Assembly: GCA_027306585.1 (NCBI GenBank) | Contig: DAHUZJ010000114.1 | Location: 1 to 52,717 of the forward strand | Source of the DNA: Acidimicrobiaceae bacterium | Lineage (GTDB): Bacteria > Actinomycetota > Acidimicrobiia > Acidimicrobiales > RAAP-2 | Direction: 5' to 3' | Length of the DNA stretch: 52,717 bases | Shown: positions 1-7,894 of the stretch, one piece after another | How positions within the stretch are numbered: the first letter of the stretch is position 1 | Layout: each line of letters begins with the position of its first letter | The notes under the pieces: model-generated | Databases searched by the model: none | What the model was told of the DNA's origin: nothing | What the model saw: the letters and a program-made list of their open reading frames with translations, nothing else | Translations under genes and position numbers: made by a program

Positions 1-108
1 CTCCGATGCCGCTGGGCCCTGCCCGGCGGCGGCTGGCAACTGGTGCCAGCCGGGCCCACGAGACGTACATCGAGTCGGCCATCCTCCCTCTGGACCGACT
101 GGAGTCTC

Positions 109-1437
109 ATGAGCACATCTGTCCCTACGTTGGCGCCCGCCCGCCTCTCGGACCTGGGCGTCCCCCAGGTGCTGGCGGCGGCCCTGGAGCAGCGGGGGAT
201 CCTCGCTGCCTTCCCGATCCAGGCAGCCACCCTGCCCGACTGCCTTGCCGGGCGCGACGTGTGCGGCAAGGCGCCCACCGGCTCCGGCAAGACGCTTGCG
301 TTCGGGTTGGCGATCCTCTCCCGGCTGGCGGCGACGCCTCGTGCCGAACGGGGTCGCCGGCACCCGACGGCCCTCGTCCTCGTTCCCACCCGCGAGCTCG
401 CAGCCCAGATCGAGGAGGTGCTGGCACCCCTGGCCGCGGTCATCGGCGCCAGGGTGGCCTCGATCTACGGCGGCGTCGGGTACGCGAAGCAGATGGCTGC
501 CCTCCGAGGCGGCGTCGATGTGCTCGTCGCCTGCCCTGGTCGGCTCACCGACCTGGTCGAGCGAGGCTCGGTCCACCTGTCGCACGTCGACGTGGTGGTC
601 ATCGACGAGGCCGACCGGATGGCCGACATGGGCTTCCTCCCGGTGGTGCGTCGCTTGATCGACAAGACCGGCGCCTCGCGCCAGACCCTCCTGTTCTCGG
701 CCACGCTGGACGGCCCGGTCGACAAACTGATCCGTGACTACCAGCGCAACCCGGTTCGTCACGAGGTCGCGCTGACCGATGCCGATCGGGGAGACGTGTC
801 CCATCACTTCTGGCGGGTCGAGTCCAATGACCGGGTGGCCGTGACGACCCAGGTTGTCAGCGCGAGCGGGCCGGCCGTCGTCTTCTGCCGCACCAAGCGT
901 GGCGCGGACCGCCTTTCGGACCGCCTCGCCCGCTCCGGGCTGGCTTCCGCTGCCATTCACGGGGACCGCAGCCAGAGCCAGCGCGAACGGGCACTGGCCG
1001 AGTTCCGAGGTGGTCGGCTCGACGTGCTCGTCGCCACCGACGTCGCAGCGCGAGGGATCCACGTCGACGCGGTGCCGCTCGTGGTCCACTTCGACCCACC
1101 TGCCGACGCCACCGACTATGTCCACCGGTCGGGCCGTACCGGCCGGGCGGGTGCCGATGGGACGGTCGTGTCCCTGATCGGGAGCGAGCATGTCGCCGCG
1201 ACCAAGCTCCTGCAGCGAAGGCTGGGGCTCTCGGGCGGCGTGTCCTCGCCCGACGTCTCCTCCGTGGCCGTGCTCGCCGACAGGCCCCGCCCCCGGCCGG
1301 CTCCGCATCGAGCGAAGGCCGCGACGAACGCGGGCGCCGGCGCCGGCGCACAGCGCCCACGCGGGGCGTCCAGTGACCCGACGACCGGGCGGAACCGCCC
1401 CTCTCGGCGCCGGGGGCGTCGGGCAAGCTGGCGCTGA
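109..1437 (+). CDS. DEAD-box ATP-dependent RNA helicase (RhlE-like)
   Basis: A 442-residue two-domain superfamily 2 helicase that would unwind or remodel RNA using ATP in the cytoplasm. Visible motifs in order: Q motif (FPIQAATLP, near residue 36), motif I APTGSGKT (near 55), PTRELA, motif II DEAD inside VVIDEADRMADMGF, motif III SAT, and motif VI HRSGRTGRAG. The C-terminal tail is basic and Arg/Pro rich, as in RhlE/CsdA-type helicases, and probably binds RNA. I chose the ATG at 109 because GGAG lies 4 bases upstream and the open frame before it (from 43) does not look like protein. The family is certain; the exact paralogue is not. Confidence 0.95.
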   Translation: MSTSVPTLAPARLSDLGVPQVLAAALEQRGILAAFPIQAATLPDCLAGRDVCGKAPTGSGKTLAFGLAILSRLAATPRAERGRRHPTALVLVPTRELAAQIEEVLAPLAAVIGARVASIYGGVGYAKQMAALRGGVDVLVACPGRLTDLVERGSVHLSHVDVVVIDEADRMADMGFLPVVRRLIDKTGASRQTLLFSATLDGPVDKLIRDYQRNPVRHEVALTDADRGDVSHHFWRVESNDRVAVTTQVVSASGPAVVFCRTKRGADRLSDRLARSGLASAAIHGDRSQSQRERALAEFRGGRLDVLVATDVAARGIHVDAVPLVVHFDPPADATDYVHRSGRTGRAGADGTVVSLIGSEHVAATKLLQRRLGLSGGVSSPDVSSVAVLADRPRPRPAPHRAKAATNAGAGAGAQRPRGASSDPTTGRNRPSRRRGRRASWR

Positions 1438-1515
1438 CAGCCCCGCGATCCACCCGTTGGTGCGTGCTCGCCAGAGGGTTCGGTTCGCGGAGCAGACAGC
1501 GGACCGCCGTTCCTG

Positions 1516-1977
1516 TCAGCGATCCGTCTGGAGAAGGAACACCGGGTGCTTGGAGGCGATCCGGAGCAGTTCTTCGTCACTCGCCTCCGCCGATACGCCC
1601 TCGAAGAACTGCCCCACCTCCATCTTCCAGCGGCGGAGGTAGGCACGGAGGACGGGGGGCTTCTCGTCGTCGGCGAGCTCGACCACCATTCGCTCCGCAC
1701 GGCGATGTCCCAGCACGAGGACGAGCCGCCCCTCGTCGGCGCGGACGTTGCGGGCCCATTGGGTGTCGCCGCGCGGCGACACGAGGTACTCGCTGCCGCG
1801 ATAGACGAGAAGGTTGACCGGCGTGCGATGAATGTTCCCGCTCCTTCGGCCCCGTACCTCGAGGATGCGGCTGCCCCATACGCTGATCCCGAGGCGCATG
1901 GCGGCCACCAGCAGCGGGTTGGCAACGTGGCGCACGACCGTCCCGGGTCTCTTGTACCTCGGTGGCTGATCGGACAT
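1516..1977 (-). CDS. Deazaflavin (F420)-dependent nitroreductase-family oxidoreductase
   Basis: This 153-residue protein belongs to the split-beta-barrel Ddn/FDOR family, which uses reduced coenzyme F420 to reduce quinones, nitro compounds and other substrates. Family signatures are the stretch LEVRGRRSGNIHRTPVNLLV (about residues 39-58), the following YLVSPRGDTQWARNVRA, and a C-terminal HPVFLL. Length is typical. AGGAG precedes the ATG. The gene lies 81 bp downstream of a TetR gene on the same strand and could be co-transcribed with it, which would suggest a substrate-induced detoxification function; that link is inference. The substrate cannot be told from the sequence. Confidence 0.9.
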   Translation of the reverse strand: MSDQPPRYKRPGTVVRHVANPLLVAAMRLGISVWGSRILEVRGRRSGNIHRTPVNLLVYRGSEYLVSPRGDTQWARNVRADEGRLVLVLGHRRAERMVVELADDEKPPVLRAYLRRWKMEVGQFFEGVSAEASDEELLRIASKHPVFLLQTDR

Positions 1978-2058
1978 CGGGCGACTCCTCTCCTCTTCGA
2001 CGAAGGCGGCGCGAACGGTGTCAGCGACGGCAGCGTGTTCGGCGACCCGCTCGGACCG

Positions 2059-2706
2059 TCACCGCGTGGTCCCGGCTCGTTCGAAGGCCTGTGCGCCCGC
2101 CCGCCACGTGGCGTCCAGGTCCGAGCCCGGCGGGAAGCGACCGTCGAGCTCGAGTACGACCATGCCGTGCGCGAACGACCACACAGCCTGGGCCAGCGAC
2201 GGGTCGCCGGTAGCGACGTAGAACGGGTTGCCCGCCCAGTCCTCCAGCCCGGCGGGCAACAGGTCCCGGGCGAAGGAGGACTGCGTGGCGAGGCGGTAGA
2301 CCGCCGCGTGGCCCAGGCAACGGGCGCGGTAGGCGGCGAGCACGCGGCCCACGGTGCCCACGGTGCCCACGGGGCCCACGGGGCTGCCCGGACCGGGACC
2401 GTGGAGGGCTGCATGGGTGGCCTCGCCGATCTCCACCATGGCCCCGGTGACCAGTGCCGCCTCGATTGCCATCTTGTTGGCGAAGTGCTTGTAGAGCGAG
2501 GGGGCCCGGATGCCGAGCGCGTCGGCCACATGGCGCATGGTCAGCGCGTCGGGCCCTTCGAGGTCGAGGATCTTCCTCGCCGCGTCGATGACCGCCATTG
2601 CCCGACCGGATCGTTCCAGGGACAGCGCAGGTCGTCCGAGCTCGCCGGCGAGGAGGTCGGTGGCAGCCGGCGTGGCGGGGGATCGTCCCACCGAGCGAGC
2701 CCTCAT
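2059..2706 (-). CDS. TetR/AcrR-family repressor
   Basis: A 215-residue regulator. The N-terminal helix-turn-helix is clear around residues 37-85: AVIDAARKILDLEG, then ALTMRHVADALGIRAPSLYKHFANK, which matches the TetR DNA-binding domain. The remainder is an alpha-helical ligand-binding domain with the WxxxG-type C-terminal pattern (YRLATQSSFARDLLPAG). The first ATG overlaps the stop of a 38-codon ORF (ATGA). A shorter start at Met37 is possible because the first ~30 residues are not conserved-looking, but the overlap supports the longer form. A perfect palindrome upstream (2857-2873) is the probable autoregulatory operator. Confidence 0.92.
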   Translation of the reverse strand: MRARSVGRSPATPAATDLLAGELGRPALSLERSGRAMAVIDAARKILDLEGPDALTMRHVADALGIRAPSLYKHFANKMAIEAALVTGAMVEIGEATHAALHGPGPGSPVGPVGTVGTVGRVLAAYRARCLGHAAVYRLATQSSFARDLLPAGLEDWAGNPFYVATGDPSLAQAVWSFAHGMVVLELDGRFPPGSDLDATWRAGAQAFERAGTTR

Positions 2707-2819
2707 CGGGACCCGGTCGGTGCAGCTGCCGAGGTGCGCTCCAACAGGCGCACGGCCAGAGCCTTGCCGGCGGCGAGCGTCTCGATGCGGGGGCGCGGTG
2801 CGACGGAAGTAGTGGGCAT
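2703..2819 (-). CDS. 38-residue leader ORF translationally coupled to the TetR gene
   Basis: A small ORF, too short for usual gene calling, reads MPTTSVAPRPRIETLAAGKA and continues to a TGA that overlaps the TetR ATG as ATGA. It has the best ribosome binding site in the neighbourhood (GGGAGG, 6 bases before the ATG) and sits directly downstream of the palindromic operator. It may simply load ribosomes for the TetR gene, or it could be a real small protein. No homology is recognised. Confidence 0.5.
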   Translation of the reverse strand: MPTTSVAPRPRIETLAAGKALAVRLLERTSAAAPTGSR

Positions 2820-2856
2820 CCCCGACCTCCCAGGCGAACGACGTCAGCTCCAGTCT

Positions 2857-2873
2857 GGCTAACGCCGTTAGCC
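2857..2873. promoter_or_regulatory. Palindromic TetR-type operator
   Basis: GGCTAAC-gcc-GTTAGCC is a perfect inverted repeat with 7-bp arms and a 3-bp spacer. It lies 38 bp upstream of the leader ORF start and 151 bp upstream of the TetR start. Operators with TAAC/GTTA arms are common for actinobacterial TetR repressors. It is the probable site of autorepression and of control of the downstream deazaflavin oxidoreductase. Confidence 0.75.
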
Positions 2874-2924
2874 CCTGTCAAGTACCCGAGGTTGGCACGC
2901 CGTGGTGCCAAAGGTTCGCGATGC

Positions 2925-3149
2925 CTATCGGCCGAGGTACGCCACGACGGCGAGCACCCGTCGATTGTCGTCTTCGGACTGCTGAAGGCCGAGCCGGAGG
3001 AAGATGGAGGCCATGTGCTCGGCGACGGCTCGTTCGGTGATCACCAAACGCTGGGCGATCGCCGCGTTCGACCGCCCTTCGGCCATCAAGCCGAGCACCG
3101 CGCTCGCGGGGTCGCAGGTCCGCGGCGGCCCGCTTTGCGTGCGGTGCAC
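2925..3149 (-). pseudogene. Truncated LuxR/NarL-type response regulator (DNA-binding domain only)
   Basis: The translation contains VLGLMAEGRSNAAIAQRLVI followed by TERAVAEHMASIFLRLGL, the LuxR-type helix-turn-helix, and ends in the usual tail RRVLAVVAYL. Full-length relatives are about 210-220 residues with an N-terminal receiver domain; here similarity stops just before VLGLMAEG and no receiver is present. The break is adjacent to a membrane-protein relic on the other strand. It is therefore best read as a 3' remnant, although a short ORF remains open. Confidence 0.7.
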
Positions 3150-3151
3150 TT

Positions 3152-3504
3152 GGCGCTTTCGTCGTGCTCGTCGCCCTCATGGCCCCGGCGCTCCTGGGAC
3201 AGCCGGCCGCGCTCTGGCAGAACATCGTCGCGTACCCCCCCTCGGGTTGTCCCGCCGCCGGACGCCGGCGCCCAGCCCGCTCCCCGGCCATCTGCTCGCG
3301 GAGGTGGGGACGCTCGGGCATCTGGCGGCGATCGTCTTGCTCGGCCTCGCAGCCCTCGCCATGGGCGCCTCCCTCGGGCTCCGGCCGCCGAACGGCGTCC
3401 GCCAGGCGACGGTACGACTGGCCGTCGGGCTGACGGTCATGTTCCTGCTCGCCCCCGGCGCTCGGTTCGGCTATTTCGCCTGCCCGCTCGGGATCTTGGC
3501 CTGA
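3152..3504 (+). pseudogene. C-terminal remnant of an integral membrane protein, frameshifted
   Basis: Two frames together give the C-terminal part of a polytopic membrane protein of the DUF2029/GT-C type seen in actinomycetes: VVLVALMAPALLGQPAALWQ then NIVAYP in one frame, and LGLSRRRTPAPSPLPGHLLA followed by GHLAAIVLLGLAALAMGASL and FGYFACPLGILA in the next. The frame changes at a run of seven C at 3235-3241, consistent with a homopolymer indel (real mutation or sequencing error). The N-terminal part is missing, so this is a relic whichever explanation applies. Confidence 0.6.
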
Positions 3505-3628
3505 TTGCCCGCCACGGGCGTCCATGCACGCCGTGCGTGGTTCCACCCGGCGACGCAGGGAACGCTGCGACCCTACCGCTGCGACCCTACTGTTACGTGA
3601 GGGGAATGTCGGACGCTAGGGTGCAGGC

Positions 3629-4036
3629 GTGATCGAGGGCATGCACCAAATCGGGGAGGTGGCGGAAGCGGTCGAGCTGTCGCTGCGGACCATCCGCCAC
3701 TACGAGGAGGTGGGGCTGGTGCCACCGTCGGGGCGCAGCGCGGGTGGTTTCCGCCTCTACACCGACGACGACGTCGAACGGCTGCGACTGGTGAAGCAGA
3801 TGAAGCCGCTCGACTTCACGCTGGGAGAGATGCGTGAGCTGCTGGACGTTCGGGGCCGCCTGGCCACCGCCGGCAGCGGCCACGAGCGGGCCGGGCTGGC
3901 CGAGCGCCTGGAGCTGTTCGCGGCCGCAGCCGAACGTCGCTGCGAGACGCTGCGTGACCAGCTCGACGCGGCACAGGCGATGGCGGAGGCGTTGCGGCAC
4001 GAAGCCCGCCGGCACCGCCCGGCGGTGCGACGGTGA
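3629..4036 (+). CDS. MerR-family transcriptional regulator
   Basis: A 135-residue regulator with the MerR winged helix at the N-terminus (HQIGEVAEAVELSLRTIRHY, then EEVGLVPPSGRSAGGFRLYT) and a coiled-coil dimerisation helix from about residue 75 to the end. There is no C-terminal effector domain and no cysteine set for metal binding, so it resembles the small MerR proteins that sense stress or drugs. Start: GTG at 3629, with an in-frame ATG at 3641 as an alternative. The stop overlaps the start of the release factor 3 gene (GTGA), so the two are probably co-transcribed and translationally coupled. Confidence 0.9.
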   Translation: MIEGMHQIGEVAEAVELSLRTIRHYEEVGLVPPSGRSAGGFRLYTDDDVERLRLVKQMKPLDFTLGEMRELLDVRGRLATAGSGHERAGLAERLELFAAAAERRCETLRDQLDAAQAMAEALRHEARRHRPAVRR

Positions 4037-5634
4037 GCCTGGCCGTCCCGACGGACGTCGCGGCGCCCGTCGAAGCATCCCGCCGCAGGACGTTCGCCAT
4101 CATCAGCCACCCCGATGCCGGGAAGACCACCCTGACGGAGAAGTTCCTTCTCTACGCCGGGGCCGTGGCGGAGGCCGGGGCGGTGAAGGCTCGTGACGGG
4201 CGCCGGCGAGCGACCTCCGACTGGATGGCTCTCGAGCAGCAGCGAGGCATCTCGATCACCTCCACGGTGCTGCAGTTCACCTACCGGGACCACGTGGTCA
4301 ACTTGCTCGACACGCCTGGTCACCGGGACTTCTCCGAGGACACCTACCGTGTCCTGGCCGCCGCCGACGCGGCGATCATGGTCCTCGACGTGGCCAAGGG
4401 CGTCGAGGCCCAGACCCTGAAGCTGTTCGAGGTGTGCCGCGCCCGGACACTGCCGGTGCTGACGTTCCTGAACAAGTACGACCGGCCGGGTCGCGACCCA
4501 TTGGAGTTGCTCGACGAGATCGAGGTTCGGATCGGGCTGCGGCCCACGCCGGTGACCTGGCCCGTCGGCGTCGCCGGCGACTTTCGCGGCGTCGTCGACC
4601 GGCGCGACGGCAGCTTCGTCCGTTACCAGCGCACCGCCCGGGGCGCCACCGCGGCGCCCGAAGAGCGGCTGGACCCCGAACGGGCCGCCACCGAGGAGGG
4701 CGACGTGTGGCGCCAGGCACGGGAGGCCATCGCCCTGCTCGACGAGGTCGATGCCACCCTGGACGTGGCGTCGTTCCTCGCCGGTGAGTCGAGCCCGCTG
4801 TTCGTCGGGTCTGCGCTCACGAACTTCGGGGTCCGCCATCTCCTCGATGCCGTGGTGGACCTGGCCCCACCGGCGACGCCTCGCAGCGATGACAACGGAT
4901 TGCCGCGGCCGCTCGACGCGCCGTTCTCGGGGTTCGTGTTCAAGATCCAGGCCAACATGGATCCCGCGCACCGCGACCACGTGGCCTTCGTGCGCGTGTG
5001 CTCCGGGCGATTCCTCCGGGGTATGACCCTGGTCCATGGCCCGACGGGCCGGCCGTTCTCGACCAAGTACGCGGCGTCGGTCTTCGGCGCCGAGCGCGAC
5101 ACCATCGACGTGGCCTACCCGGGCGACGTGGTGGGGCTCGTCAACGCGAGCGGCCTGCAGATCGGCGACACCCTGTACGACGACGACCCGGTGGCGTTCC
5201 CGCCGATCGCGACGTTCGCCCCTGAGCTGTTCGTCTCGGCGCGACCCCGTGACACCGGCCGCCACAAGCAGTTCCACCGGGGGCTCACCCAGCTCGAACG
5301 CGAGGGCGTGGTCCAGGTGCTGCGCGATCCCGACGGCGATCCGGTCCCGGTGCTGGCGGCGGTGGGCGCCATGCAGTTCGAGGTGTTCGCGCATCGTCTG
5401 GCCCACGAGTTCGGCGCTCAGGTGGATCTTTCTCCCGCCCCCTACAAGGCCGCCAGGCGCACGGACCGCCAGACCGTCGAGCACCTGCGCCAGGTTCCCG
5501 GCACCAGGGTCCTCACTCGGGCCGACGGCAGCCTGCTCGCACTGTTCGACAGCCCCTACCGGGTACAGCGCCTGGAGCAGGACCATCCGGACTGGCACCT
5601 GGAGCCGGTCCTTGGCGTGGGCGTCCGGTCGTGA
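4033..5634 (+). CDS. prfC: Peptide chain release factor 3
   Basis: A 533-residue translational GTPase. RF3 recycles RF1/RF2 from the ribosome after peptide release. The G domain shows SHPDAGKT (residues 25-32), the switch segment QRGISITS, DTPGH (93-97) and NKYD (147-150). The segment DWMALEQQRGISITSTVLQF separates RF3 from EF-G. The length fits full-length RF3 (about 525-535). The GTG start overlaps the MerR stop by 4 bases. RF3 is patchily distributed in bacteria, and an operon with MerR is unusual, suggesting stress-dependent expression (inference). Confidence 0.96.
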   Translation: MSLAVPTDVAAPVEASRRRTFAIISHPDAGKTTLTEKFLLYAGAVAEAGAVKARDGRRRATSDWMALEQQRGISITSTVLQFTYRDHVVNLLDTPGHRDFSEDTYRVLAAADAAIMVLDVAKGVEAQTLKLFEVCRARTLPVLTFLNKYDRPGRDPLELLDEIEVRIGLRPTPVTWPVGVAGDFRGVVDRRDGSFVRYQRTARGATAAPEERLDPERAATEEGDVWRQAREAIALLDEVDATLDVASFLAGESSPLFVGSALTNFGVRHLLDAVVDLAPPATPRSDDNGLPRPLDAPFSGFVFKIQANMDPAHRDHVAFVRVCSGRFLRGMTLVHGPTGRPFSTKYAASVFGAERDTIDVAYPGDVVGLVNASGLQIGDTLYDDDPVAFPPIATFAPELFVSARPRDTGRHKQFHRGLTQLEREGVVQVLRDPDGDPVPVLAAVGAMQFEVFAHRLAHEFGAQVDLSPAPYKAARRTDRQTVEHLRQVPGTRVLTRADGSLLALFDSPYRVQRLEQDHPDWHLEPVLGVGVRS

Positions 5635-5662
5635 GCGAGGACGCGCTCGCTGGCAGCCGGGC

Positions 5663-6472
5663 TCAAGGAGCCGCTGCCGAGGGCGCGCTGGGCTGAGAAG
5701 GAGCGCGCCGAGGCTGAGCTTCGCGGTACGGGTCCACGCCGAGGAGGCGGTCGACGGTGGTGAACCGGTAGCCCCGTGCCGAGAGCTCGGCGACGACGAG
5801 CTCGACGGCGGCGACGGTGGCGGCGCGGTCGCCACCCTTTGCGTCGAAGCCGTCGTGGAAGATGATGATGCTGCCCGGCCGGGTTTTGGCGACGGCGCGC
5901 CGGGCGATACGCGCCGGCGAGGGCTGCGCCACCTCGAGCACGTGGGCGAACTCGCCGGACACCAGCTGCAGCGACTGCTCGCGCGCGAGGTCGAACAGCC
6001 CCGGCGTGCGCAGCAGCCATGGTGGCCGGAAGAGGAGGGGCCGGAGGCCGAGCTGGCGTGTGAACACCTCGTCGGTCCGGCGGACCTCGTCGCGGAGGAC
6101 TGCCCGCCCAGCGCACCGCCGAACGCGGTGCGAGTAGCCGTGGCTGCCGAGCACGTGGCCCTCGCGAAGGAGCCGCCGAGCGGCCTCGGGGTGGCGTTCG
6201 ACGCAGGCGCCGACGGCGAAGAAGGTGGCGCAGACATTCGAGTTGCCGAGGACGTCGGCGATCTGCGAGGTGTAGGGCTCGTTCGGACCGTCGTCGAACG
6301 TGAGCGCCACGACCTGCTCAGTCGTCCGGCGCCGGTACGGGAACGGACCCAGGAGCTGGGAGTACGGGGACATGAGCGTCCAATAGGACGCAGCCGCCAG
6401 CCCGACCGCCCCGACCGCCAGCCCCCGGCCACGGGCCCACCTCCGGTCTCCGGACGGTGGCCCGCCGGGCAT
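5663..6472 (-). CDS. Polysaccharide deacetylase (NodB-homology, CE4) with N-terminal anchor
   Basis: A 269-residue protein with a hydrophobic N-terminal segment (about residues 15-30, GLAVGAVGLAAASYW), then a NodB domain. Motifs: TFDDGP (catalytic base and metal Asp), SHGYSH (the two metal-binding His), FRPPW, and a late IIFHDGF containing the catalytic His. It would remove acetyl groups from an extracytoplasmic N-acetylated glycan. Its ATG overlaps the stop of the upstream glycosyltransferase gene (TGATG), so the pair forms an operon, presumably making and modifying a surface glycan. The C-terminal ~20 residues are Pro/Ser/Ala rich. Confidence 0.92.
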   Translation of the reverse strand: MPGGPPSGDRRWARGRGLAVGAVGLAAASYWTLMSPYSQLLGPFPYRRRTTEQVVALTFDDGPNEPYTSQIADVLGNSNVCATFFAVGACVERHPEAARRLLREGHVLGSHGYSHRVRRCAGRAVLRDEVRRTDEVFTRQLGLRPLLFRPPWLLRTPGLFDLAREQSLQLVSGEFAHVLEVAQPSPARIARRAVAKTRPGSIIIFHDGFDAKGGDRAATVAAVELVVAELSARGYRFTTVDRLLGVDPYREAQPRRAPSQPSAPSAAAP

Positions 6473-7347
6473 CAGACGAGGCCCACCAGATAGATCCCGG
6501 TCCGGAGCAGGATCACGCCGAGGGCCACCATGGTCGAGGCGAGGAGCACGTGGCCCATCCAAGGGATGAGCGACGACCGGGGACGGTCGCGACGAAAGGC
6601 CGGCGCGGTCCCGAGGAGCGGTCGCCCGGCCAGCCGGTTCAGCCAGTAGGCGAGCAGGTAATAGACGAAGAAGGTCACGACGAGGTTGTACGCCAACCCC
6701 TGCTGCAGCCGGCGGGGGGAGGTGAAGGTCGGGTTGTGCCGGTCGAACAGCACGGGTCCTTGTCGCTGCAGGCGTCGGAGCAGGTCCACCTCGTCGCCGC
6801 CTTGGGTCAACCGGGTGTCGTAGCCGGGCCACGAGCTCCGGCGGAAGGCGAGGTTGGTGGCGGTGACGTAGACGACGCGCCCGGTCAGCCGGTGCACCAG
6901 GGCGACGGCACCGAACAGGAGACGCGGGTAGATCGCCGCCCAGAAGGGACTGCCGTCGCTGAAGCTGCAAGGCCCGCCCACGGCGACGCAGGACGGATGC
7001 AGCTCCAGCGTCCGGTCGATGCGGGTGAGCCAGCCCGGGCTGAAGGTCGTGTCCGCATCGGTGGACACGACGATCTCGCCCCGGGCGTGCTCCGTGCCCC
7101 GCTGACGGGCCCAGCACACGCCGGCTTGGGGCTCGTGCACCACCACCGCGCCCAAGGAGCGGGCGATGGCCGCCGTCCGGTCGGTGCTGTTGTTGTCGAC
7201 GACGATGACCTCGACGCCTCCCGCGAAGTCTTGCCTGGCCAGGGACTCCAGACAGTCGGCGAGGTAGCCTTCCTCGTCGAGCGCAGGAATGACGACACTG
7301 AAGCGTGGCCGCGCGTCCACGAGTGTCGCATGCCGTTCCTCGTCCAT
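6472..7347 (-). CDS. Family 2 glycosyltransferase with C-terminal membrane segments
   Basis: A 291-residue GT-A enzyme: FSVVIPALDEEGYLADCLES at the N-terminus, VIVVDNNSTDRT, the nucleotide-sugar/metal motif DAD in VVSTDADTTF, and a C-terminal region with two probable membrane helices (about residues 215-235 and 265-290). It would transfer a sugar from an NDP-sugar at the inner membrane face. The ATG at 7347 is preceded by GAGGAG. The overlap with the deacetylase gene supports a joint role. Acceptor and sugar are unknown. Confidence 0.9.
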   Translation of the reverse strand: MDEERHATLVDARPRFSVVIPALDEEGYLADCLESLARQDFAGGVEVIVVDNNSTDRTAAIARSLGAVVVHEPQAGVCWARQRGTEHARGEIVVSTDADTTFSPGWLTRIDRTLELHPSCVAVGGPCSFSDGSPFWAAIYPRLLFGAVALVHRLTGRVVYVTATNLAFRRSSWPGYDTRLTQGGDEVDLLRRLQRQGPVLFDRHNPTFTSPRRLQQGLAYNLVVTFFVYYLLAYWLNRLAGRPLLGTAPAFRRDRPRSSLIPWMGHVLLASTMVALGVILLRTGIYLVGLV

Positions 7348-7894
7348 CTGGCGTCTCCTCGGTCCGGCCTGCCGCCCGGCCAGCAGCGCCGATCCTGGTA
7401 CCGTAGTGTCAGCGCCGGGCCGAGGGAGTGCATCTCTCGCTCGTGGGCTTCCGGGCCCCGGGCGAGAAGGCACCGGCGCGGCGACGCGGCGCTCACGTCG
7501 ACCCGCTTTGCGGCCGCAGCACCCCCCTGACCAGGATCGTTGGCCGCGAGCTCCACGTCGGGGCAGGCGTCGGCTACCGATCGGGAGGGCGGTCCCTGTC
7601 GGGCAGGGCCAACCGGAGCCAGGCAACGGACTTGGCCAGCGTTTCGGGCGGTTCGGCACGACGCACTCTCGAAGCCAGGTCGGCGACCGTCGTCCGTTCC
7701 AGCTCGGAGCGCCCAGGCCGCCTCCGCTCGCTGCAGCGCTGCTCAACGGCGACGGGGGCAGAGAGCACCGTTCGGGGAGCGGGACCGGTGGAGAGGGTCC
7801 TGCAGCCGCGCCAGGCCCGTGACGCGATGGACCGGTAGTCGCCGAACCGCTCGATCTCGACGTGAGCTTCGGCGGGTCGCCCGAGCGGCCGGCG
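7348..7894. other. 547-bp stretch without a convincing gene
   Basis: This region should hold the promoter of the minus-strand glycosyltransferase operon. A minus-strand frame between about 7574 and 7865 ends with SRVRRAEPPETLAKSVAWL, faintly like the C-terminal end of exonuclease VII large subunit, but it has no clear start or ribosome binding site and its codon use is weak. I do not annotate it as a gene. Confidence 0.4.

Noticed and set aside
5017-5040. A GGGGTATGACCC stretch inside prfC as a sixth CstR operator
   Set aside because: Only one half matches and it lies well within the coding sequence.
7574-7865. Minus-strand frame faintly resembling the exonuclease VII large subunit C-terminus
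   Set aside because: No clear start or ribosome binding site, weak codon pattern and only a short resemblance; may be chance.
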